Shown here: one piece after another, positions 1 to 7,313 of the stretch
Layout: the number at the start of each line of letters is the position of its first letter
Position numbering within the stretch: the first letter of the stretch is position 1
From: Rubidibacter lacunae KORDI 51-2
GTDB lineage: Bacteria; Cyanobacteriota; Cyanobacteriia; Cyanobacteriales; Rubidibacteraceae
DNA length: 64,000 nt
Direction: 5' to 3'
Assembly (NCBI RefSeq): GCF_000473895.1
Contig: NZ_ASSJ01000047.1
Span: 59,482 to 123,481 of the forward strand
The notes under the pieces: model-generated
Told to the model about the DNA's origin: nothing
Databases searched by the model: none
What the model saw: only the letters and a program-made list of their open reading frames with translations
Made by a program: the position numbers and the translations under genes

Positions 1-906
1 GGTGCTGCAGAACTGACGCCGCCATTCGGGCAGTTGTTTGAGATATTCCGAGGCGTTTTCGGCTGCCTTCAAGCCCACGGCTTCGCTGTGGGTGACCAGT
101 AATGCTGCCGAATCGGGACCGTGCTCGGCTTCCACCAACAAGTCCAGCGCCGCCAAGCGCGGGTCGGTGGTTTCGTCAGCCAAAATAATCGATTCGCTAG
201 GGCCGGCTGGCAACCCGACGTTCGTCGTGCCGTAGAGCAACCGCTTCGCTGCCGAGCCGTAAACGTTACACGGTCCGGTGATCTTGTCGATTTTCGGCAC
301 CGTCTCGGTCCCCAGTGCCATTGCCGCGATCGCCTGAATGCCCCCGAGCTTATAAATCTCCGAGACGCCGGCCATCTCTGCGGCTACCAGCGATGCGGGT
401 TCGACCGAGCCGTCTTTCCCCGGCGGCGTGCAGACGATGATGCGCTTGACGCCGGCCACGACTGCCGGAACGGCGAGCATCAGCATGACCGATGGAAACG
501 CACCTTTACCGCGCGGCACGTACAACCCGGCACTGGCGATTGGAGAAACTTTCTCGCCGGCAAACACGCCGGGAGCGATTTCGCCGAGCTGGATTTCCTC
601 GGGAAGCTGCCGCTGGTGTACCTCACGAATGTTGGCGCAAGCATGGGCGATCGCCGCTTTCAACTCCGGCGCGATCGCCTCGCGAGCGAACGCAAACTCG
701 GCTTCCGTAACCTTAAGATTGCCGGTCTCTGCACCCGGGAAGTCAAACTTGCGCGCGTATTCCAGCACGCCTTCATCTCCATGCTGCCGGATCTTGGCGA
801 TCGCCTCACCCGCCACCGAGAGTGCCTGCTCGATATCGACTTCAGCACGGCGCTTGAGCGCACTCAGCTCGTTTGCAGACAGCTCGGCTAGCCGGAGAAT
901 TCTCAT
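1..906 (-). CDS. hisD: Histidinol dehydrogenase, N-terminal 302 residues (runs off the window)
   Basis: Histidinol dehydrogenase carries out the last two oxidations of histidine biosynthesis (L-histidinol to L-histidine, NAD-dependent, zinc enzyme, cytoplasm). The reverse strand reads MRILRLAELSANELSALKRR from an ATG at 906 and stays open to base 1. It contains family-typical blocks such as LYVPRGKGAFPSVMLMLAVP, KIDKITGPCNVYGSAAKRL and the PAGPSE stretch, in the right order. The gene is cut by the window edge, so the C-terminal third with further zinc ligands is not visible. It is divergent from map with about 270 bp between the two starts. Nothing in the visible part looks damaged. Assignment is by recognised family sequence and is strong. 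Confidence 0.93.
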   Translation of the reverse strand, partial: MRILRLAELSANELSALKRRAEVDIEQALSVAGEAIAKIRQHGDEGVLEYARKFDFPGAETGNLKVTEAEFAFAREAIAPELKAAIAHACANIREVHQRQLPEEIQLGEIAPGVFAGEKVSPIASAGLYVPRGKGAFPSVMLMLAVPAVVAGVKRIIVCTPPGKDGSVEPASLVAAEMAGVSEIYKLGGIQAIAAMALGTETVPKIDKITGPCNVYGSAAKRLLYGTTNVGLPAGPSESIILADETTDPRLAALDLLVEAEHGPDSAALLVTHSEAVGLKAAENASEYLKQLPEWRRQFCST

Positions 907-1177
907 TGCTTCCTTTTAAGGGTTTCCCGTATATCCAACTCTTGGGATCGCAAAGATTATGGTAGCAAGTTCGCCCGACTGCACGGGATGAAGCCTCAAT
1001 GTTAATCTCCCCCCTGAAATTCTCCCGAGCGACTAGAACTTAAGCTTTCGTTCGCAGCCAAGCTGTCAGCATCTCGATTCCGGGCTCATCATTCGAACTC
1101 ACTACAATAGTTTGAGCAGCTCTGCTGGATCGATCGAGCTGCCTAACCACCCGAGAGTACCTAGGAACGCGCGACGC

Positions 1178-1963
1178 ATGGGCAGCGAAACTATTACCCT
1201 GCTTTCCAAACGCGAAATCGAGAAGATGCGCCAAGCCGGACGCATGGCTGCTGAGTTACTCGATACCCTTACGCCGCTGGTCAAGCCTGGCGTCAGTACT
1301 CTCGAGCTCAATGACATTGCCGAACAGTGGACGCGCGATCGCGGCTATGTCAGCGCGCCCCTGGGCTATCACGGCTTTCCTAAGTCAATTTGCACCAGCG
1401 TCAATGAGGTTATCTGCCACGGTATTCCCAACGCCAAGGAAATTCTCAGAGACGGCGACATCATTAACATCGATGTAACGCCGATCGTGGACGGCTACCA
1501 CGGCGACACCTCGCGCATGTTCTGCGTTGGAACACCCTCTCCGGTCGCGCAGAAACTGGTTGACGTCACCGAGGAATGTTTGCGGCGCGGCATCATGGCT
1601 GTCAAGGCGGGCGCTCGTATCGGCGACATCGGAGCTGCCATTCAGGACTATGCCGAATCGATGGGATTTTCCGTCGTTCGTGACTTTGTCGGGCATGGTG
1701 TCAGCCGTACATTTCATACCGCCCCGCAAGTTCCTCACTACGGCACGCGCGGTAAGGGCAAGCGCCTGCGGCCGGGCATGGTGTTCACCATCGAGCCGAT
1801 GATCAACGAAGGGACCTGGGAAGCTGAAATCCAGGACGACGGCTGGACGGCTTTAACCAAAGACCGCAAACTTTCGGCACAATTCGAGCACACGATCGCA
1901 GTGACCCCAGACGGAGCTGACATTCTTACGCTCAGCGATCGCAACCCGATCGCGATTCCATAG
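1178..1963 (+). CDS. map: Type I methionine aminopeptidase
   Basis: Removes the initiator methionine from nascent proteins; a two-metal cytosolic hydrolase. The 261-residue protein begins MGSETITLLSKREIEKMRQA and has the pita-bread fold signatures: the FPKSICTSVNEVICHGIP block, the metal-ligand region INIDVTPIVDGYHGDTSRMF, FVGHGVSRTFHTAPQVPHY with a ligand histidine, MVFTIEPMIN with a ligand glutamate, and QFEHTIAVT near the end. The frame is open upstream to 1112, but the extra 22 residues have no family match, so the ATG at 1178 is preferred. It ends at 1963, about 570 bp before the 3' end of the integrase gene, and is the last core gene before the integron. Confidence 0.95.
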   Translation: MGSETITLLSKREIEKMRQAGRMAAELLDTLTPLVKPGVSTLELNDIAEQWTRDRGYVSAPLGYHGFPKSICTSVNEVICHGIPNAKEILRDGDIINIDVTPIVDGYHGDTSRMFCVGTPSPVAQKLVDVTEECLRRGIMAVKAGARIGDIGAAIQDYAESMGFSVVRDFVGHGVSRTFHTAPQVPHYGTRGKGKRLRPGMVFTIEPMINEGTWEAEIQDDGWTALTKDRKLSAQFEHTIAVTPDGADILTLSDRNPIAIP

Positions 1964-2535
1964 CTCTGGTAGCGTTTGCAACTCAGCTCCTCTGGCGCCG
2001 ACCGTGTAGCTTTTTCGAAGCCTTTGTCACTCTGGTCGCTACCGACGAGCGCCTAGTAGTGTTAACAACAGGCGTTAGATCGCGTGCCACGCCAGCACGT
2101 CTCCGCATCCGCGTCGAGTTTCCTGTCGCCGGTCTGAACCTGGCAATCTTCTGCCAGAACGTCGAACCCCAACCCGAGTTTGCCAATTCGCGGGGCAGTG
2201 GACTGAGCCCGTGTTTGGATGTGCCCGACCTCGAAGCAGGCATCGCCCGACCTGGCTGCCTCGGTGATTCGGTACCGAACGAACCTCTCGACTGCGCGGT
2301 GTTATGCATTCGCGGCTGCAAGCTTGTGCGGTGTACTCAGCATCCGCGCGAACTGGGTCAAGGAGGAGGAGTATTTGCGATTTTTGGCCGAGAGCCAGCA
2401 ACTGCAAGACGCCGAGCAGCCGGTCGTGCGCCAACGCGGCACCGACTCGGCCGGATAGGACGCCGGCGGCGGGGACTGGTCGGTATAAAAACGGTCGCAC
2501 GTCGGGAATATATCCCCCGCTTATGTTCTGAGAGG
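1964..2535. other. Intergenic stretch between map and the integrase gene
   Basis: About 570 bp with no gene I can recognise. A forward ORF of 79 codons (2219-2458) ends with a plausible-looking helical tail but has no recognisable family and overlaps other equally good open frames, so it is not called. No attC-like pair was found here, which supports the cassette array lying only on the other side of the integrase. Confidence 0.5.
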
Positions 2536-3540
2536 TTAGAGGTCCAGCGGACTGCGTACGCCCATTCCCCCTCGGTTGAGGACGTGGGTGTAAATCATCG
2601 TGGTTTTGACATCTTTGTGACCGAGGAGTTCTTGGACCGTGCGGATGTCGTAGCCGGTCTGCAGCAGGTGGGTGGCAAAGCTGTGGCGTAAGGTGTGGCA
2701 GCTGACTCGCTTGGGGATTTCGGCTTGGCGGGCGGCAGTCTTGAGCGATCGCTGCAGGACACTGTCGTCGAGGTGGTGTCGCCGCACTTCGTTGCTGCGC
2801 GGGTCGATTGTCCGTCGCTTGGCGGGGAAGGCGTATTGCCAAATCCATGCCTGCGGAGCGTTTGGGTATTTGCGCGCCAGGGCGTGGGGCAAGTAGACAG
2901 CTCCGAAGCCTTGGGCGAGGTCGTCAGCATGCAGTTGCTTGACTTGGACCAGGTGCGCTTGCAGCAGCTCGGTCAGGCTGTCGGGCAGGATGGTGAGGCG
3001 ATCGCGGTTGCCCTTGGCGTCGCGCACGACGATTTGCGTTTGGGCGAAGTCGATATCTTTCACGCGCAGGCGCAGGGCTTCTTTAACTCGCAAGCCGGAG
3101 CCATAAAGGAGCTTGGCAAGGAGTTGGTGAGTGCCGCTTAGGCACTGCAGCAAGCGTCGCGTTTCGTCGACCGACAGGACGGTGGGGAGGTGCTTGGATT
3201 GTCTGGCGCGAACGGAGTCAATGGCGTCGTCGGTCAGGGGTTGTTTGAGGACGTGGCGATAGAGAAAGAGCAGGGCGCTAAGGGCTTGATTCTGGGTCGA
3301 GGCGGAGACGTTACCTACGACGGCGAGGTGGGTCAGAAATGCTTCGACTTCGGGCGCGCCTATGTCTTTGGGATGGCGTTTGCCGTGGAAGATGATGAAG
3401 CGGCGAATCCACTGCAGGTATGTTTCTTCAGTGCGGTAGGCGTAGTGCTTGACGCGCCGGGTGTCGCGGAAGCGATCGAGCAGCTTGGGGGGCTTGGTGG
3501 CGGAGTCGGTCCTGGCTAGTGGCAAATGGCGATACCCCAA
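2536..3540 (-). CDS. intI: Integron integrase (IntI-type tyrosine recombinase)
   Basis: Site-specific recombinase that inserts and excises gene cassettes by recombining attI and folded single-stranded attC sites. The 334-residue protein has the SAM-like N-domain (about 20-105, with [18 protein letters not shown]) and the catalytic domain with R151 ([10 protein letters not shown]), K176, H282-x-x-R285 (CHTLRHSF), H308 (LLGHKD) and nucleophile Y317. Residues 217-239 ([12 protein letters not shown] then WIWQYAFP) are the insertion that separates IntI from XerC/D. There is no ATG at the start: the frame opens with TTG at 3540, and a second TTG at 3525 is possible. It is divergent from the cassette array, the standard integron layout. 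All catalytic residues are present, so it is predicted active. Confidence 0.95.
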   Translation of the reverse strand: MGYRHLPLARTDSATKPPKLLDRFRDTRRVKHYAYRTEETYLQWIRRFIIFHGKRHPKDIGAPEVEAFLTHLAVVGNVSASTQNQALSALLFLYRHVLKQPLTDDAIDSVRARQSKHLPTVLSVDETRRLLQCLSGTHQLLAKLLYGSGLRVKEALRLRVKDIDFAQTQIVVRDAKGNRDRLTILPDSLTELLQAHLVQVKQLHADDLAQGFGAVYLPHALARKYPNAPQAWIWQYAFPAKRRTIDPRSNEVRRHHLDDSVLQRSLKTAARQAEIPKRVSCHTLRHSFATHLLQTGYDIRTVQELLGHKDVKTTMIYTHVLNRGGMGVRSPLDL

Positions 3541-3729
3541 GTCTATACGGGATAAATGCAGCCTAAGTAACTCGCGATCGCGCAGCTAGAATGGTTGCGA
3601 AATCTATGCTGTAGGGGGCTCGCGCTTGGCGAAGTTAGTTTCTAAATCCGCTATTGGTGAAGGGTGGTGACCAGAGTCTATACGGAGCAAATGCAGCCTA
3701 AGTACAGCGAAATCGGGCTGCTAGAAGGC
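3541..3729. repeat. Direct repeat pair beside intI (attI region)
   Basis: Two imperfect direct copies of about 54 bp lie at 3541-3594 and 3676-3729. Both begin GTCTATACGG, contain AAATGCAGCCTAAGTA, and end in a GCTAGAA-type stretch. They start one base after the integrase start codon and are separated by about 80 bp. Their position suggests integrase-binding repeats of attI or a duplicated attI arm; that role is inference. Confidence 0.6.
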
Positions 3730-3797
3730 TAGAGTTCATATCCCACAAAGGATTTGCAGTTTACGATATCGGTTTCTATATCCGCATCATGCAGGAA

Positions 3798-3826
3798 TTG
3801 ACATCTAGACATGTGCATGCTAAATT
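3798..3826 (+). promoter_or_regulatory. Candidate cassette promoter (Pc)
   Basis: TTGACA at 3798-3803 and TAAATT at 3821-3826 are separated by exactly 17 bp: a perfect -35 box and a 4/6 -10 box. It points into the array and lies about 170 bp upstream of the first cassette junction, where an integron Pc promoter would be expected. Activity is inferred. Confidence 0.6.
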
Positions 3827-3993
3827 CTAAATAATATTAGTATCTTTGGCTCACAGCGATGGGGAAACTCTTGCTCAGGAGAGGCTTTAGGCTCCGGAAT
3901 GAGCACTAATTATATTTATCATGGTATCTTATCTGGCATATATATCTCGTGATAGTATCCTCAGTTTTAGAGCAGCAATAAAATTTTCTTACA

Positions 3994-4000
3994 GTTAGGC
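3994..4000 (+). other. attI / first-cassette core site GTTAGGC
   Basis: A consensus GTTRRRY core (GTTAGGC) marks the junction of the integrase leader with cassette 1. The first start codon (4002) follows after one base. The same heptamer recurs at nearly every later cassette junction. Sequence 5' of this point back to 3541 would hold attI. Confidence 0.7.
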
Positions 4001-4001
4001 T

Positions 4002-5270
4002 ATGAGAGTTTTTGTAAGCTACTCCTCATCCGATCAAAGTCACGTCAATGATGTTGAGCAAGTCTTGAAGACTGTTGGAGTTGAATATTTTCTTGACAAG
4101 CGAGATATGCACTGGGGAGATGATATTTCTGCAAGAATAGTGACAGAAATATTGTCCTCTGATGCGTTGCTTGTCTTAGTTTCTCAGTCTAGCTTAAAAT
4201 CACCTTGGGTACAATTTGAAATTGGTGCTGCTTCCGGGATGGACAAACAGATTCTTCCTTTTCTTGCTGAAGGAGATCTGGATGTTCCCGATTACATTCG
4301 GCAATATCACTATGCAACTAACCTCGACGATATAGCCAAATATTTCTCGGATCTAAAAGACGATGAGTCTAACTCCGATGGATGGACAGAGGAACAATTT
4401 TCGCGCTTCCAAGAGATCAAAGAACAAATAAAGTTCACAGATAAGTGGAGATTTACATTCTTAATGACTGGAAGGACGGGAGTAGGGAAATCTAGTACTA
4501 TCAATTCTCTAATGGGTGAAGAAGTGTCACCGAGAGGGCGATATAAAAGAACAACAACTAACGTTTTGTGCCATGAAGGTATCATTGATGAGGTGCCTTA
4601 CACAATTTATGATTCTCCTGGTCTTGCAGACACAGATAAAAGTAAGCAGACAGATTATTCATACTTACGGCAAATTCAGCGTGTTGTAAAGAAAATAGAT
4701 TGCATGTTGTTTGTTACAAAATTGAATGACACCCGCCCAGAACAAGGTGATCTGAAAACTATCAGGCGTATCACCAAGTACTTTGGTGCTGACATATGGA
4801 AGCACGCAGTTATTGTCCTTACATTTGCAGATAAAGTTCACCCAAAACTCTTCCAAGAAACTTATAATAATCGATCAAATTTAATACGAGCAGCAATCAA
4901 TAATAATACGGAAGGAAAGTATGCCGCTGATATTCCATTTGTCGCAGCAGCAAACGATGAAATTTCCGGGCAACCTATTCCTCTTCCTGATGGAAACATC
5001 TGGCTAGGTGAATTATACACAGAAGTATTTTGTCGCATTAAAGAGGAGAATGCAGCCCCTTTTTTCTTCGCAACTCTTAAAAGATTAAAGAAGAAAAATA
5101 AAAAGCATGGGAGTAATAGAAGGGACTCCAATAACAATATTGAAATTGATAAAAATCAAGGTAAACGTATTGGAGATCACTTCTCATCTGCATCAGAGGC
5201 ATGGGAGGCCACTAAGAAGCTGGGTAGAACTATATACCAAGGTTTTCTATCATTCTTTACAGGGGAATGA
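4002..5270 (+). CDS. TIR-GTPase fusion (N-terminal TIR, AIG1/GIMAP-like G domain)
   Basis: A 422-residue protein with two immune-type domains. Residues 1-120 form a TIR domain: MRVFVSYSSSDQ opens it, and SPWVQFEIGAAS holds the candidate catalytic Glu73. Residues about 145-320 form a GTPase of the AIG1/GIMAP/Toc34 kind: G1 GRTGVGKS (157-164), a TT pair as G2, G3 DSPGL (204-208), an AIG1-like conserved stretch CMLFVTKLNDTRP, and TFADK as the G4 position. The C-terminus is basic and Asn-rich and ends in a hydrophobic amphipathic segment (TIYQGFLSFFTGE) that may touch membrane. It is more AT-rich than the core genes and is the first cassette gene, the position best served by Pc. I infer an anti-phage role with NAD-consuming or signalling TIR output. 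The domain calls are solid; the function is not shown. Confidence 0.8.
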   Translation: MRVFVSYSSSDQSHVNDVEQVLKTVGVEYFLDKRDMHWGDDISARIVTEILSSDALLVLVSQSSLKSPWVQFEIGAASGMDKQILPFLAEGDLDVPDYIRQYHYATNLDDIAKYFSDLKDDESNSDGWTEEQFSRFQEIKEQIKFTDKWRFTFLMTGRTGVGKSSTINSLMGEEVSPRGRYKRTTTNVLCHEGIIDEVPYTIYDSPGLADTDKSKQTDYSYLRQIQRVVKKIDCMLFVTKLNDTRPEQGDLKTIRRITKYFGADIWKHAVIVLTFADKVHPKLFQETYNNRSNLIRAAINNNTEGKYAADIPFVAAANDEISGQPIPLPDGNIWLGELYTEVFCRIKEENAAPFFFATLKRLKKKNKKHGSNRRDSNNNIEIDKNQGKRIGDHFSSASEAWEATKKLGRTIYQGFLSFFTGE

Positions 5271-5472
5271 GAAAAGATAGAATGCACTTCAATACAGCCT
5301 TTACCAGGGTAGTGAGGTACTCATATTTTTTTAGATCGATTGAATAGCAAGGGTTTGAGATGTGAGATTGTACCTCACGAGATTGAGAAATGCTGTAATA
5401 TAATTTAGGCTATGAGATTGATCAAAAATTTTTTACTAAGCTTGAGATATTAATCCTGAAGTCAGAATTTCC

Positions 5473-5561
5473 TATCAACATATTGCACACGGATGCTCTA
5501 TGAACACTACTTCTGCTTCTTTTTTAGCTTTTGCTCGTACCGGTGATTGCGAACGTTAGGC
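5473..5561 (+). other. attC site of cassette 1
   Basis: R' is a clear GTTAGGC (5555-5561). R'' is taken as TATCAAC at 5473, one base off RYYYAAC, followed by GCACACGG, which pairs loosely with the reverse of CCGGTGATTGC. Length 89 bp, like its neighbours. The right end is firm and the left end tentative. Confidence 0.6.
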
Positions 5562-5602
5562 AGCAAAAGAAAATAAACACACATAGAAAATAATGTGATA
5601 CT

Positions 5603-6018
5603 ATGCCATTACTAAAAACATACCATCTCTTTATTAGCTACTCAAGTAGATATGGAGATGCTTATGATAAGCTTGTCAAATTTTTCAATGAACATCCTAA
5701 CTTTAAACGAATAGATTATTCTGTGTCCAAACTTGACCCAAATCATAACGCACTAAATCAAACAGAACGTTATAACGCGATTAAAAATCAAATATAACCA
5801 GTTAATTGTGTGATCGTGCTTGCTGGAGTGTAGAGTACTTATTCAAAGTGGATTAAAAGGAAATTTAGATATCTAAAAAAGTGTTTAATAAACCAATAGT
5901 AGCTGTTGAACCATAGGGCTCCGAAAAAACATCTAGTGTGGTTAAAGAAAGCGAAGATATAAACGTAAAATGGCAGAGTTCTTCTATCGTAAATGTTATT
6001 CGTAATCACTCTTTTTAG
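5603..6018 (+). pseudogene. TIR-like (DUF1863/ThsB-type) gene, broken by stops and a frameshift
   Basis: The first 65 codons read as the start of a TIR-like signalling protein of the DUF1863/ThsB type: TYHLFISYSSRYGDAYDKLV, then the family pattern RIDYSV and LDPNHN. After a TAA at 5795 the same family continues in frame (VNCVIVLAGV, stop TAG, STYSKWIK). After one frame change it goes on through ISKKVFNKPIVAVEP, stop, GSEKTSSVVKES and [16 protein letters not shown] to TAG at 6016. I count four in-frame stops and one frameshift within an otherwise well-preserved family sequence, so this is a recent pseudogene, not noise. Its end lies 8 bases before the GTG of the caspase gene, so the two were one operon. 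In Thoeris systems such proteins make the nucleotide signal that switches on the partner effector. Confidence 0.75.
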
Positions 6019-6026
6019 GTGGAATT

Positions 6027-7001
6027 GTGAAAAAAGCATTGGTCATTGGAATAAACTACTACGAACACAGCTCTTCTCTATCTGGCTGCGCTAATGATGC
6101 CCATGCTGTAAAGTCTGTCTTAGAGAGGCATGGCGATGGTTCCGTAAATTTTGATGTTCAATTATTTACAGGGACAGATTCATCTAATGCTGTTACGAGA
6201 AGGCAAGTAAAAGACTATATTGGAAGGTTGTTTTCAGATGATAGTGAAATTGCTCTATTTTACTTCGCAGGACACGGACATATTGAGTCCATTGGAGGAT
6301 ATCTTTTAACTAGCGACTCTCGTAGTGGAGATGAAGGAGTTTCGCTTACAGAAATACTAGCACTTGCAAACGAATCAAGAGCTAGAAACAAGATCATAAT
6401 TTTGGATAGTTGTCATTCTGGTATTGCAGGAATTCCACCGACTTCAGGAAACAACGCAGTGCTTGCGGAGGGTATTACTATCTTAACTGCATCAACTCAG
6501 GACCAATATGCGACTGAAGAAAACGGTCGAGGTGTTTTTACGACACTACTAGTCGATGCTTTAAATGGCGTTGCCTCAAATCTAGTGGGAGACGTTACTC
6601 CTGGCAGTATATATGCGTATATAGATCAATCACTTGGTGCTTGGGAGCAACGACCTGTATTCAAAACAAATGTAAAAAGTTTCGTGTCCTTGCGCAAAAT
6701 GCCTCCCACTGTTCACTTGGAAGATTTAAGAAGAATTTTAGAATTTTTCCCTGAACCAGGTTTTCAGTTTTCTCTTGATCCGACATTTGAGCCTGAAATG
6801 AAAGGTCGTAGCGTGGATATGCCAAATCCAATTACAGAAAACACCGAAAAATTTGCCGTATTACAAAAGCTTAATCGCGTCAATTTAGTTGTCCCTGTAG
6901 ATGCCTCCCATATGTGGCATGCAGCTATGGAGAGAAAGACCTGTAGATTAACTGTGCTCGGCGAGCATTACAGGCGGTTAGTAAAACGTGGGAGGATATA
7001 G
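6027..7001 (+). CDS. Caspase-like cysteine protease (peptidase C14 family)
   Basis: A 324-residue metacaspase-like protein. The N-terminal p20-like domain starts [20 protein letters not shown], has the catalytic histidine in YFAGHGH (H83) and the catalytic cysteine in [10 protein letters not shown] (C129). Residues 225-324 form a second domain with [20 protein letters not shown], often attached to bacterial caspase-like proteins and likely to sense a ligand or partner. The start is GTG at 6027, with AGGTGG six bases upstream and the broken TIR-like gene ending eight bases before. Known biology: in type IV Thoeris a TIR protein makes N7-cADPR, which activates a caspase-like effector. Here the effector is intact but its own TIR is not, so it may be silent or rely on another TIR. 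Confidence 0.88.
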   Translation: MKKALVIGINYYEHSSSLSGCANDAHAVKSVLERHGDGSVNFDVQLFTGTDSSNAVTRRQVKDYIGRLFSDDSEIALFYFAGHGHIESIGGYLLTSDSRSGDEGVSLTEILALANESRARNKIIILDSCHSGIAGIPPTSGNNAVLAEGITILTASTQDQYATEENGRGVFTTLLVDALNGVASNLVGDVTPGSIYAYIDQSLGAWEQRPVFKTNVKSFVSLRKMPPTVHLEDLRRILEFFPEPGFQFSLDPTFEPEMKGRSVDMPNPITENTEKFAVLQKLNRVNLVVPVDASHMWHAAMERKTCRLTVLGEHYRRLVKRGRI

Positions 7002-7010
7002 ATGAGTGTT

Positions 7011-7103
7011 ACCTAACCCACGCTTGCACACTGACACTCGGCGATCACTTACCTGTTGTGTGTTTTAGTTTATTGCTCGCGCCGGTGAAGCAACCCGTCA
7101 GGC
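7011..7103 (+). other. attC site of the TIR/caspase cassette
   Basis: R'' ACCTAAC (7011-7017), R' GTCAGGC (7097-7103, one base off consensus), 93 bp. GCTTGCAC near the left end pairs with the reverse of GTGAAGC near the right, with an extra base as expected of attC. Confidence 0.75.
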
Positions 7104-7292
7104 TTCCGCCCGTTCTCCTCAGTTACCGTCTCGGTTGAAGGTTTGTTTCAAGGGTTGGCTTGTTGAGAGGCGATTGGTTATGCTTTCAAAAAGCAAGTCA
7201 CTGCAAACCTAACTCGGCGCCGGAGCCGACAGTCGGAACTCAATCCGCTCGGCCTTCTGCCCCTGCTGCGGCTCACCTTCTGGACGTTATAC
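7097..7292 (+). repeat. Gene-less repeat cassette, copy A
   Basis: First of eight copies of a 193-197 bp unit that starts with the previous attC R' and ends with its own. It contains TTGGCT-18-TATGCT (promoter-like) and an attC at 7207-7292 (ACCTAAC to GTTATAC, 86 bp). No plausible protein is encoded. It directly precedes the NTPase-TIR gene. Confidence 0.9.
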
Positions 7293-7313
7293 GGCTGAAA
7301 CGAAGGCTAGCGA

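Noticed and set aside
2219..2458. Possible 79-codon gene between map and intI
   Set aside because: The tail looks protein-like, but overlapping frames are equally open and no family is recognised.
5403..5420. TTTAGGCTATGAGA, similar to the first cassette start
   Set aside because: It lacks the GTT of a core site and has no paired attC arm; probably a local duplication.
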